Part shown: piece by piece, positions 32,220-40,149 of the stretch
Numbering within the stretch: position 1 is the stretch's first letter
Layout: each line of letters opens with the position of its first letter
NCBI RefSeq assembly: GCF_902833225.1
Contig: NZ_CADFEI010000007.1
Coordinates: 124,001-188,000, forward strand
Origin: Burkholderia sp. BCC1644
Lineage (GTDB): Bacteria; Pseudomonadota; Gammaproteobacteria; Burkholderiales; Burkholderiaceae
Direction of reading: 5' to 3'
DNA: 64,000 nt
Translations under genes and position numbers: made by a program
Notes under the pieces: model-generated
Databases searched by the model: none
Told to the model about the DNA's origin: nothing
What the model saw: the letters and a program-made list of their open reading frames with translations, nothing else

Positions 32220-32906
32220 ATGATGAAATCCCCTGCCCGAAACCTGTTCCGGATCGGCTGCGTGGCCGCTTGCCTGGCGTTCGCGCAACACGCCGCAGCC
32301 GAAAGCGACTGGGACGCCGCGCGCCAGGTGCGTACCGACTGGGTGTTCGCGTCGATGAAGGAAAGCGACGTACGGCCGACGCTCGATCGCACCCTGAAGG
32401 ACCAGGTGCGTTGGGCCGACCTGCCCGGTAACGCACCCGATGCGGGCGCGTTCCAATGCACGAAGCTCGCGCTGCCGCCGCCGTCGGCCGCTGCGCAGGC
32501 TGCGTTCGATGCGGCGCCGTCGTCACGTGGCCGAGAAGCCGACAAGGCCTATGCAAAGGCTGCGTCGCTCGGCTCGTGGCGCGCGGCCGCGCGCCTGGTC
32601 AACAGTTCGCTCGAAGACGAGGATTGGGAAGGTGCGCAGCCGGCGATCGCGTGGCTGCTCGTGCATCACGTGCCGGCCGGCTACAACAAGCTCGCGGACG
32701 TGCTGCAGGCGATGTCGGGCTACGACGGCGAAACGCCCGGCGAGCGCATGCGCGGGATGATCGCGTCGTTGCGCTGGCGTGCGGCGCGTGAAGGCGATCC
32801 CGTCGCGCAGATGGAGATGGCCGATCTGTTCGAGAAGCTCGGCAAGAACGACCTCGTCACCGCGCTGCGCGCGTGCGCGACGCAGCAGAATCCGGAACTG
32901 AAATGA
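32220..32906 (+). CDS. Predicted periplasmic helical (Sel1-like) protein
   Basis: A 228-residue protein with a cleavable signal peptide (MMKSPARNLFRIGCVAACLAFAQHAAA). The mature part is helical with short alpha-alpha units reminiscent of Sel1 repeats (ADKAYAKAASLGSWRAAARLVNSSL; AAREGDPVAQMEMADLFEKLGK). It may scaffold protein contacts in the periplasm. It follows the lipoprotein gene closely and the two could act together. The ATG at 32223 is an equally good start. No function is assigned. Confidence 0.75.
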   Translation: MMKSPARNLFRIGCVAACLAFAQHAAAESDWDAARQVRTDWVFASMKESDVRPTLDRTLKDQVRWADLPGNAPDAGAFQCTKLALPPPSAAAQAAFDAAPSSRGREADKAYAKAASLGSWRAAARLVNSSLEDEDWEGAQPAIAWLLVHHVPAGYNKLADVLQAMSGYDGETPGERMRGMIASLRWRAAREGDPVAQMEMADLFEKLGKNDLVTALRACATQQNPELK

Positions 32907-32928
32907 GGCGCGTCGCCGGTACGCCGCG

Positions 32929-33166
32929 GTGACATGCGGCGTACCGGTGCGCGCAACGACATCGCCGCCTCGGACTTCGTACCGTAAAGCGTGCGCTTCG
33001 GTCGGCAGCGGCAGATCCAGGCGCAGCAGCATCGTCTCGAGAGCGCGAATCGTCAGCGACGTGTCGCGCCGCGCGTTGCGGCGCAGCAGTTCCGCGCGTG
33101 GCGGTTCGAGGTAGACGAGCGTCACGTCGGCGCCGTACGCATACGTGAACAAGACGAACTCGGTCA
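32929..33166 (-). pseudogene. Remnant of a kinase-like AAA ATPase
   Basis: About 75 codons on the minus strand read YAYGADVTLVYLEPPRAELLRRN, then further helix and strand elements ending in LPTEAHALRYEV. This resembles the C-terminal third of small AAA/kinase-like ATPases (the YGA-x-V-x-x-VYLE-x-P strand followed by RN and a conserved EAH). The P-loop half is missing, no start or ribosome-binding site is present, and the frame runs on without a natural stop into the antisense of the upstream gene. It abuts the release factor H remnant on the other strand. Confidence 0.5.
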
Positions 33167-33393
33167 TCCGGTCGACACATGTGTCGACCGGCCTGTCGAT
33201 ACGTGTGGAAAGCGGGCGTAGCCGGCACACGAACAAGCGTCTGGCGCTGCGGTTGCTGCAAGCGCGATTGCAGCAGGAGGCCGATCGTCACGCGTTCGAT
33301 GCGCGCCGTCAGCGGTGGATGCAGCACTTTGCGCTGGCGCGCGGGAACCCCGTGCGCGTGTTTCACGGGCCGGCGTTCGTGCCGGCCGATTGA
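33139..33393 (+). pseudogene. Remnant of peptide chain release factor H (prfH)
   Basis: About 83 codons match the C-terminal part of RF-H-type release factors: VNKTNSVIR-THVSTGLSIRVES, then RSRHTNKRLALRLLQARLQQEAD, and the RF-H-specific end ALARGNPVRVFHGPAF. In intact release factors the peptidyl-hydrolysis GGQ motif precedes VNKT directly; here it and everything N-terminal are gone, replaced by sequence belonging to the kinase remnant on the other strand. It should be non-functional. RF-H is known elsewhere to be encoded with RtcB2 RNA ligase and to rescue ribosomes with damaged decoding centres. Confidence 0.65.
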
Positions 33394-33762
33394 ACATGAT
33401 CGTATGGCTGCCGCCGGCGGTGTCACGACGGGTCTCATGGTTTTCCCGGCCAGTCAGGTTGCGCGGTGGCGCACCGCTTTCGGTACGCCACCGCGTGCGA
33501 CGCAGGCTGCAACGGCCTGCCGCGCGAATCCGGGCTGCCGCGCGTTCCTACCCTTTCTGCGTGGGAAAGGACGCTTGAAACATCCGCAATTATCACGCGC
33601 CGCCGATTTGCCCACCATGTGTCGGACGATCGGCGCAGCGCGCACATCCAGCCCTTTCCCGGGCCCTGCGATGGCTGCCGCCGTGTCGTATGGCCGGACG
33701 CATCACGCCGGCCGCGAACGGCCGGGCCGCGCGCCACGGCATATCGAAAATCAGGAGACACG
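33394..33762. other. 369-bp control region upstream of the MFS importer
   Basis: No supported gene. It contains a CCTTTCT-N5-GGAAAGG dyad at 33552-33570 (same motif as two sites near 40 kb) and a lone half-site CCTTTCC at 33653-33659. Confidence 0.6.
33552..33570. promoter_or_regulatory. LysR-type T-N11-A palindrome, site 3 (upstream of MFS importer)
   Basis: CCTTTCTGCGTGGGAAAGG: 7-5-7 dyad with one mismatch to the CCTTTCC-N5-GGAAAGG sequence found twice in the promoter region at 39.9-40.1 kb. The inner TTC...GAA gives the LysR T-N11-A signature. Confidence 0.6.
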
Positions 33763-35226
33763 ATGAACAGCCAATCCCTCGATCTCGGCGGCAACGCGGG
33801 CGGACCCGCGTCCGCCCGACTGCCGGCCGCTTCTTCCGGCGTCGGCGCCGACGCGGCGGCCCACCCCGTCCGTCGCATCACGCTCGGCGATTTCATGGAC
33901 GACCTGCCGGTCGGTGCGTTGCACCGGTTCGTCGTCTGGGTGATCGGCATCGGGCTGTTCTTCGACATGTACGAGATCTTCCTCGTCAGCACGATCGGCT
34001 CCGCGTTGCAGAACGAATACGGGCTGAGCCGGCAAAGCGCCGATTTCAAGCTGCTGCTGGCGTCCGCGTTCATCGGCATGTTCGTCGGCGCGATGTGCCT
34101 CGGCAGCCTCGCCGACCGCATCGGCCGGCGCAAGGCGTTCCTGCTGACGCTCGTGTGGTACAGCGCGTTCTCGCTGGTGGGCGCGTTTTCGGTGAACGCC
34201 GACATGCTCGTGGCATGCCGGTTCCTGACGGGCATCGGCGTCGGCGCGATCTATCCCGTCGCCGACAGTTTCCTGTCTGAAATCCTGCCGAAGGAGAAGC
34301 GCGGGCGGCTTGCCGCATGGGCCTATACGACTTCGTATGTCGCGGTGCCGCTCGTCGGCTTCCTCGCGCTGTGGCTGAACCCGCTGCATGTGGCCGGCGT
34401 GGCCGGCTGGCGCATCATCCTCGCGATCGGCAGCCTCGGCGCCGTGTACGTGCTGCTCGTCCAGCACCGGCTGCCGGAGAGCCCGCGCTGGCTGCTCGCG
34501 CAGGGCCGCACGGCCGACGCGCACGCGGCGCTGCGGCGTTTCGCGGAAAGCGCCGGCGTGCGCGTGCCCGAGCAGTTCGCGGAGCCAGCCGAGCCGCAGC
34601 GGCCGCTCGGTCTCGGCGAGCGCATCGCGCTGCTGCGTCGCGAACCGTACGGCGCACGCTATGTGATGCTCGCGATCTTCCACCTGTTCCAGGGCTTCGG
34701 CTACTACGGGTTCGGCACGCTGGCCGGCACGGTCGTGAAGAGCCGCGGCTTCGACGTGACGGACAGCACGCTGTTCATCGCGCTGTCGTTCATCGGTTAT
34801 CCAGTCGGGTCGCTGCTGTCGATTCCGCTGCTCAACTGGATCGAGCGCCGCACGCTCGTGATCGTGTCGATCCTGTCGATCGCCGCATTCGGGCTGTGCT
34901 TCGCGTATTCGGGCAATACCGTGCTGATCGTCGGCTTCGGGTTCCTGACGACCTGCGCGTCGAACGTGTTCAGCAATGCGTATCACGTGTACCAGGCCGA
35001 GATCTTCCCGGCACGCGTGCGCTCGACGGCGATCGGCACTACCTATGCGCTGTCGCGGATCGTCAGCGGCGCGCTGCCGTTCGTGCTGCTGCCGGTGCTC
35101 GGTGGCTACGGCGCGGGCGCGATGTTCGGCGTGATCTCGGCCGCGCTCGGCATCGTCGCGGTGACGCTGCGCGTGCTCGGGCCGCTGACCACGCGGCGCA
35201 GCCAGGATGAGATCAATCCGGTGTAA
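33763..35226 (+). CDS. MFS transporter, sugar-porter/NiaP-like
   Basis: A 487-residue 12-TM permease. It has the MFS inter-TM2/3 motif (GSLADRIGRRKAF), the RFLTGIGVGAIYPVADSFLSEILPKEKRGRLAAW stretch and the PESPRWLL motif after TM6 typical of sugar-porter and aromatic-acid or niacin carriers. A polar N-terminal tail of about 40 residues precedes TM1. It probably imports the substrate of the CoA-transferase/HMG-CoA-lyase-type operon 3 kb downstream, because both carry the same operator motif. CAGGAGA lies just before the ATG. Confidence 0.9.
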   Translation: MNSQSLDLGGNAGGPASARLPAASSGVGADAAAHPVRRITLGDFMDDLPVGALHRFVVWVIGIGLFFDMYEIFLVSTIGSALQNEYGLSRQSADFKLLLASAFIGMFVGAMCLGSLADRIGRRKAFLLTLVWYSAFSLVGAFSVNADMLVACRFLTGIGVGAIYPVADSFLSEILPKEKRGRLAAWAYTTSYVAVPLVGFLALWLNPLHVAGVAGWRIILAIGSLGAVYVLLVQHRLPESPRWLLAQGRTADAHAALRRFAESAGVRVPEQFAEPAEPQRPLGLGERIALLRREPYGARYVMLAIFHLFQGFGYYGFGTLAGTVVKSRGFDVTDSTLFIALSFIGYPVGSLLSIPLLNWIERRTLVIVSILSIAAFGLCFAYSGNTVLIVGFGFLTTCASNVFSNAYHVYQAEIFPARVRSTAIGTTYALSRIVSGALPFVLLPVLGGYGAGAMFGVISAALGIVAVTLRVLGPLTTRRSQDEINPV

Positions 35227-35228
35227 TG

Positions 35229-35275
35229 CGGCGATCGGCGCGGGGTGGCGCGCAAGCGTGCCCCGTGCATCGCCG
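35229..35275 (+). terminator. Long hairpin after the MFS importer
   Basis: CGGCGAT...ATCGCCG outer arms enclose a second GC-rich pairing (GCGCGGGG with CCCCGTGC), followed by TTTC. It starts directly after the MFS stop and separates it from the convergent LysR gene. Confidence 0.5.
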
Positions 35276-35286
35276 TTTCATCGCAT

Positions 35287-36180
35287 TCAGCGCGCCGACA
35301 TGAAATCGAACAGCTTCGCGATGTCGGTGGTCAGCACGCCACCCGCCTTCACGCCGACCCACAGCGAGCGCGTCGCCCACGCATCGTCGAGCTTCACGAT
35401 ACCGAGCCGCGCCGCGCGCTCGCCCGTCACCGCATCGCGCGGCAGCACGCCGATGCCGAGCCCCGCCTCGATCATCCGGCTCACGCCGTCGAAATTCGAT
35501 ACCTGGATCCGCAGCTTCAGCGAGCGCTCGGCCGCGAACGCGGCGTCGGTCATGCGCGCGAGCAGCGAACTGCCGTCGCTCAGGCCGACGTAGTCCTCGT
35601 CGAGCGTATCCGCGAAGCGGATGCTGTCGCGCGAGGCGAACCGGTGCGTGCGCGGCACGAGCAGCACGAGTTCGTCGCGCCGGTACAGCCGCCGCTCGAT
35701 GCCGGGGGCCGGCACGTTGTCGGCGAATACGCCGAGATCGGCCTTGCCCGACGCGAGCGCGTCGACGATCTCGTGGCTCAGCCGCTCCGCCAGACTCACC
35801 TTGATGCCGGGGTTGTCGGTGAGGAACGCGGCGAGATCGGCGGGCAGGAACTGGACGATCGCGGACGTGTTGGTCCACACGTGGATGTGGCCGCGCACGC
35901 CAGCGACGTAGTCGCTCATCTCGTGCGCCATCCGGTTGACCTGCTCGATCACTTTCGTCGCGTGATCGAGCAGCGCACGGCCCGCGGGCGTCAGCTCGAC
36001 GCCGCGCGCATGCCGGACGAACAGCGCGCTGCCGGTCACGCTTTCGAGTTCGGCGATCCGCTTGCTGACCGCGGAAAGCGTGAGCTGGCCGTGTTCGGCC
36101 GCCTTCGTCAGGCTGCCGTGCTCGGCGACGAGCGCGAACACGCGCAGCGACTGCAGATCGAAATGAAGCGGGTTCACCAT
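35287..36180 (-). CDS. LysR family regulator of the CoA-transferase/lyase region
   Basis: A 297-residue LysR regulator. HTH: FDLQSLRVFALVAEHGSLTKAAEHGQLTLSAVSKRIAELESVTGSALFVRHARGVELTPAGRALLDHA. The effector domain follows (GHIHVWTNTSAIVQFLPADLAAFL), of the type seen in regulators of organic-acid catabolism. It is transcribed in the same direction as, and 96 bp after, the hydrolase gene. A perfect T-N11-A palindrome repeated near 33.6 kb and 40 kb brackets this region and is its likely target. Confidence 0.9.
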   Translation of the reverse strand: MVNPLHFDLQSLRVFALVAEHGSLTKAAEHGQLTLSAVSKRIAELESVTGSALFVRHARGVELTPAGRALLDHATKVIEQVNRMAHEMSDYVAGVRGHIHVWTNTSAIVQFLPADLAAFLTDNPGIKVSLAERLSHEIVDALASGKADLGVFADNVPAPGIERRLYRRDELVLLVPRTHRFASRDSIRFADTLDEDYVGLSDGSSLLARMTDAAFAAERSLKLRIQVSNFDGVSRMIEAGLGIGVLPRDAVTGERAARLGIVKLDDAWATRSLWVGVKAGGVLTTDIAKLFDFMSAR

Positions 36181-36276
36181 GTCGTGGGTCCTGGGAAGGC
36201 CGTGCGGCGCACGCCATATTGCACCGGCCTGACGCCGATCATACGCGCGGCCGGACCCGTGCGATACGGCGTGCGG

Positions 36277-37104
36277 CTAGCGCGATGCGATGGCCTGCAA
36301 CGCGGCGAGCATTGCACCGTCGGGCCGCGCGAGATCGTCGAGCACGGCGAAGTGCTTCATGCCGGGCAGCCTCGTACGTGCAATCCGTTCGCCGGCCGCG
36401 TCGCACGCCGCCGCGTATTCGTCTGCCTGCCGGATGAGTTCGGGCAGTTCGGCGTTGCCGACCGCCACGACGGTCGGCGCACCGGGCCCGACATGACGCA
36501 ACGGGCTGCATGCGTCGATCTCGCGCGCGGTGAGCTGCAGCTTGTCGTTCAGGCAGCACAGCGAGATCGGTTCGAGATCGACGAGCGGGCTGATCGCGAG
36601 CGCCGACACGACGGCCGGATGCGCGCGATGCATGGCCGTCAGGTGGCCGCCCGCCGAGTGGCCGCTCAGGTGGATCGGCCGTTGCGCGGTGCCGAGCCCG
36701 TCGGGGTCGCTGGCCAGATGATCGAGCAGCATGCCGATCTCGGCGACGATCTCGGTCATCGTCGCGATCGGCGCGAGCGTGTATTCGGCCAGGATGACGT
36801 CGAAGCCGCGCGCGAGCGGCCCGCTCGCCGCATACGCGAAATCCTCTTTCGTGCAGTGCTGCCAGTAGCCGCCATGGATGAACACGAACAGCGGCGCACC
36901 GGGCTGCCCGCACGACAGCCAGTCGAAGCGTTGCGCGGATTGCGCGCCGTAGCGCAGGTTGCGGCGGCCGGGCGTCGCGTCGTACAGCGCGGCGCTGCGG
37001 GCCTGGCACGACGCGAGCAGCGCCGGGAAATCGGCAACGGCCCTCGTGTTCAGGTAGGCGGCGTCGAGCGCCGCGCGGTCCATGCCGCGATAGAGGATCG
37101 TCAT
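36277..37104 (-). CDS. Alpha/beta hydrolase, kynurenine formamidase-like
   Basis: A 275-residue serine hydrolase. The oxyanion motif HGGYW (FVFIHGGYWQHCTKEDFAYAA) and the nucleophile elbow GHSAGGHL match the arylformamidase/esterase group; the catalytic His is in LPGMKHFAVLDDL. Enzymes of this group cleave formamides or carboxyl esters. Here it lies in the minus-strand catabolic run between a VOC protein and a LysR regulator, so it may open an ester or lactone intermediate (inference). Confidence 0.88.
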   Translation of the reverse strand: MTILYRGMDRAALDAAYLNTRAVADFPALLASCQARSAALYDATPGRRNLRYGAQSAQRFDWLSCGQPGAPLFVFIHGGYWQHCTKEDFAYAASGPLARGFDVILAEYTLAPIATMTEIVAEIGMLLDHLASDPDGLGTAQRPIHLSGHSAGGHLTAMHRAHPAVVSALAISPLVDLEPISLCCLNDKLQLTAREIDACSPLRHVGPGAPTVVAVGNAELPELIRQADEYAAACDAAGERIARTRLPGMKHFAVLDDLARPDGAMLAALQAIASR

Positions 37105-37312
37105 TCGGGAGCGCCTGGGTCGGGTTGCGGACAGGCACGGCAGCGTCGCCGTGCGCGTGACGAAGTCGGCGGCCGGGCCGACGCCGTTGCAGCATTATCC
37201 GCAGCGCCGCCACGACCTGCTATCCGGAATCGGCGGGCGCGGCGCCCGCCTGTCCGCTTTCGGCGACGAACTGCGGACGCCGTACACGCGTGGACCCGCA
37301 GGCCGCCGCCGC

Positions 37313-37696
37313 TCAGATCGGTTCGGAGATCTCGATCAGGTTCAGGTCGGGATCGCGCACGTAGACCGAGCGAATCTTCTGCGTCGCGCCCGTGCGCTCG
37401 ACGGGCCCTTCGACGATCGGCCATTCGACGCGCTGCAGGTGCGCAATCACGTCGTCGAGCGGCACCGATGCGATGAAGCACAGGTCGAGCGCGCCGGGCA
37501 CCGGCACATGCGCCTTCGGCTCGAACTCGGCGCCGCGCACATGCAGGTTGATCTTCTGGTTGCCGAAGCGGAACGCGAGCCGGCCGGCGCCGAACGTTTC
37601 GAGCTGCATCTGCAGCACCTCGGTGTAGAAATGCTTCGTCTTGTCCGGATCGACGCAGGTCAGTACGAGATGGTCGAGGTGGTCAATCAACGCCAT
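37313..37696 (-). CDS. VOC family (glyoxalase/dioxygenase-fold) protein
   Basis: A 127-residue single vicinal-oxygen-chelate domain protein with paired beta-alpha-beta-beta-beta modules. Likely metal ligands are His in HLDHLVLTCVDPDKTKHFYTEVLQM, His in INLHVRGAEF and the final Glu in DPDLNLIEIS. Members include glyoxalase I, epimerases such as methylmalonyl-CoA epimerase, and fosfomycin-resistance enzymes, so the reaction is open. It is 18 bp downstream of the HMG-CoA lyase gene and clearly in its operon. Confidence 0.88.
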   Translation of the reverse strand: MALIDHLDHLVLTCVDPDKTKHFYTEVLQMQLETFGAGRLAFRFGNQKINLHVRGAEFEPKAHVPVPGALDLCFIASVPLDDVIAHLQRVEWPIVEGPVERTGATQKIRSVYVRDPDLNLIEISEPI

Positions 37697-37714
37697 GGAT
37701 GTCGCTCCTGTTGT

Positions 37715-38677
37715 TCATGAAAACGCGCGTTGCGCGGGCATGTCGCCGGCGTCGGTGGGCGGTGCCGGATGCAGGTCCGAGCGGCGCCCGGCCTTCAGGA
37801 TCTGGCTCGGCACATCGTGCCCGATCAGCGCGGGCAGCCGTGCCGACGCGGCGAGCACGGCCGCGAGGTCGATGCCCGTATCGTAGCCGTCGAGTTCGAG
37901 CATGTGCACGAGTTCCTCGGTGCACGCGTTGCCGGTCGCCCCCGGCGCATACGGGCAGCCGCCGAGCCCGCCGAGCGATGCGTCGAAGCGGTCGATGCCG
38001 GCGTCGAGCGCTGCAAGCGTGTTGGCCAGCGCCATCCCGCGCGTGTTGTGGAAATGCAGCGTGAGTTGCAGCGCGCGGAAGCGCTCGCGCGCGCGTTCGC
38101 ACACATCACGCACCTGCGACGGAAATGCCATGCCCGTCGTGTCGCACAGCGTGAAGCCGTGCACGCCGAGATCCGCGAAGCGCTGCATCCAGGCGAGCAC
38201 CGTTTCAGCCGGCACGTCGCCTTCCATCGGGCATCCCATCGCGGTCGACAGCGATACGTTGATCGCGACCCGCGAGCCGCGCACGGCGTCGAGCACGCCG
38301 CGCAACTGCTCGAACGACTGCTCGCGCGTCATCCGCAGGTTCGCGCGGTTGTGGCTTTCGCTCATCGACATCACGAGGTTCACTTCGTCGACGCCGCACG
38401 ACAGCGCGCGCTCGGCGCCGCGCACGTTCGGCACGAGCACCGTATAGACGACGCCCGGTGCGCGCACGATGCCGTGCATCACGGCCTCGGCGTCGCGCAG
38501 CGCGGGGATCGCCTTCGGCGACGTGAACGACGTGACCTCGATCTTCGCGTAGCCGCACGCGCTCAGTGCATCGACGAGCGCGATCTTGTCGTCGGTGTCG
38601 ACGAAGGCCGCCTCGTTCTGGAAACCGTCGCGCGTCGCGACTTCGTGGATATGGAGCCGTTTGCGTTGCTCGTTCAT
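37715..38677 (-). CDS. Hydroxymethylglutaryl-CoA lyase family enzyme
   Basis: A 320-residue TIM-barrel lyase of the HMGL-like family. Signatures are the N-terminal EVATRDGFQNE (catalytic Arg/Asp), GCPMEGDVPAETVLAW, HFHNTRGMALAN (metal His) and the mobile-loop motif GGLGGCPYAPGATGN with its catalytic Cys. HMG-CoA lyase gives acetyl-CoA and acetoacetate; relatives split citramalyl-CoA or similar 3-hydroxyacyl-CoAs. Its partner 21 bp upstream is a CaiB-type CoA-transferase that would supply the CoA thioester. Confidence 0.9.
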   Translation of the reverse strand: MNEQRKRLHIHEVATRDGFQNEAAFVDTDDKIALVDALSACGYAKIEVTSFTSPKAIPALRDAEAVMHGIVRAPGVVYTVLVPNVRGAERALSCGVDEVNLVMSMSESHNRANLRMTREQSFEQLRGVLDAVRGSRVAINVSLSTAMGCPMEGDVPAETVLAWMQRFADLGVHGFTLCDTTGMAFPSQVRDVCERARERFRALQLTLHFHNTRGMALANTLAALDAGIDRFDASLGGLGGCPYAPGATGNACTEELVHMLELDGYDTGIDLAAVLAASARLPALIGHDVPSQILKAGRRSDLHPAPPTDAGDMPAQRAFS

Positions 38678-38698
38678 GTCGTCGTCTCGTGGTCAGGT

Positions 38699-39889
38699 TC
38701 AGATCACGCCGCGCGTGCGCCAGTCGTCGCGCGTCGCGGCATCGATGCCGAGCGAGGCGAGTACCGCGTCCGTATCCGCGCCGAGCGCGGGCGCAGGACG
38801 GTCGATGCGCCCGGGTGTGGCGTCGAGTTTCGGCACGATGCCCGGCACGAGTACGGGCGTGCCGTCGGGCAGCGCGGCGTCGACGATCATGTCGCGTGCG
38901 CGGTAATGCGGGTCGGCCGCGATGTCGGCCACGTCGTAGATGCGACCGGACGGAATGCGCGCGTCGTTCAGCGCGGCGAGCACGGCGTCGAGATCGTGGC
39001 GCGCGCTCCACTCGCCGATCGCCGCGTCGATCCGCTCGACCTGCGCGACGCGCCCGTCGTTGCGTGCGAGCGCGGGATCGTTGCCGAGATCGGGCCGGCC
39101 GATCAGTTCCATCAGGCGCCGGAAGATGCTGTCGCCGTTGCCGGCGATCAGCGCGTACTTGCCGTCGCGGCAGCGATACGCGTTGGTCGGTGCGATGCCG
39201 GGCAGGCTGCTGCCGGCCGGCTCGCGCACCGCGCCGAACGCCGCGTATTCGGGCAGCAGGCTTTCCATCAGGTTGAACACCGATTCGTACAGCGCGACGT
39301 CGACGACCTGCCCCTTGCCGCCCTGCTGTTCGCGATGCCGCAGCGCGAGCAGCACGCCGATCACGCCGTGCAGCGCCGACAGCGAATCGCCGAGCGAGAT
39401 GCCGACGCGCACCGGCGTGCGGCCGGGCTCGCCGGTCAGGTGCCGCAGGCCGCCCATCGCCTCGGCGATCACGCCGAAGCCGGGGCGGTCGCGATACGGG
39501 CCCGTCTGCCCGAAGCCCGACACGCGCAGCATCACGAGCCCCGGGTTGATCGCGGACAGCGTGTCCCAGCCGAGCCCCCAGCCTTCGAGCGTGCCGGGCC
39601 GGAAATTCTCGATCAGCACGTCGGTTTCGGCGACGAGGCGGCGCACGACGTCCTGCCCTTCGGGCGTGCGCAGGTCGAGCGTGAGCGAGGTCTTGTTGCG
39701 CGACTGCGCGGCCCACCAGACCGAGGTGCCGTCGTGCAGCAGCCGCCATTTGCGCAGCGGATCGCCGACGCCGGGCGGCTCGACCTTGATCACGTCCGCG
39801 CCGAATTCGGCGAGCATCCGGCCCGCGAACGGCCCGGCGATCAGTTGGCCGAGTTCCAGCACGCGAATGCCGTCGAGAGGTCGTGTCAT
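38699..39889 (-). CDS. CaiB/BaiF family III CoA-transferase
   Basis: A 396-residue CoA-transferase with the family start (LDGIRVLELGQLIAGPFAGRMLAEFGADVIKVEPPGVGDPLR) and interlocked-dimer features (NKTSLTLDLRTPEGQDVVRRL, SGFGQTGPYRDRPGFG). It moves CoA between carboxylic acids, probably activating the acid that the adjacent HMG-CoA-lyase-type enzyme cleaves. At the usual nucleophile position (VDVALYESVF) I read Glu where characterised members have Asp; this is by eye. GGAGA precedes the ATG. It is the first gene of the minus-strand operon, with two T-N11-A operator sites upstream. Confidence 0.9.
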   Translation of the reverse strand: MTRPLDGIRVLELGQLIAGPFAGRMLAEFGADVIKVEPPGVGDPLRKWRLLHDGTSVWWAAQSRNKTSLTLDLRTPEGQDVVRRLVAETDVLIENFRPGTLEGWGLGWDTLSAINPGLVMLRVSGFGQTGPYRDRPGFGVIAEAMGGLRHLTGEPGRTPVRVGISLGDSLSALHGVIGVLLALRHREQQGGKGQVVDVALYESVFNLMESLLPEYAAFGAVREPAGSSLPGIAPTNAYRCRDGKYALIAGNGDSIFRRLMELIGRPDLGNDPALARNDGRVAQVERIDAAIGEWSARHDLDAVLAALNDARIPSGRIYDVADIAADPHYRARDMIVDAALPDGTPVLVPGIVPKLDATPGRIDRPAPALGADTDAVLASLGIDAATRDDWRTRGVI

Positions 39890-39975
39890 GGCTGTCTCCG
39901 ATGAAATCGTGGGATCGATGACGGCGATCATGACGGCGTTCGCGCACGGCGAAAATCGATCGATGCTCAACCAGC

Positions 39976-39994
39976 CTTTCCGAAACGGAAAGGC
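39976..39994. promoter_or_regulatory. LysR-type T-N11-A palindrome, site 1
   Basis: CCTTTCCGAAACGGAAAGG, a perfect 19-bp palindrome in the 260-bp divergent region between the CoA-transferase and 2-hydroxyacid dehydrogenase genes. The inner TTCC-N5-GGAA fits the LysR T-N11-A rule. Confidence 0.7.
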
Positions 39995-40040
39995 GCGCGG
40001 CGGCACGCGCGTCGCGACGGCGGTCGTGCGGCGCGCCAGC

Positions 40041-40059
40041 CTTTCCATCCGGGAAAGCG
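40041..40059. promoter_or_regulatory. LysR-type T-N11-A palindrome, site 2
   Basis: CCTTTCCATCCGGGAAAGC, same 7-5-7 layout as site 1 with one arm mismatch, 65 bp away centre to centre. The pair probably serves the two divergent promoters. Confidence 0.65.
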
Positions 40060-40149
40060 CGCTCGCGCAACGGTCAAACGACGGCGCGCGCGCCACCGGC
40101 AGAATCGAAGCCGTTCCGCGCCACCGGGCGCCTGTCAGCGAGACCCGCC

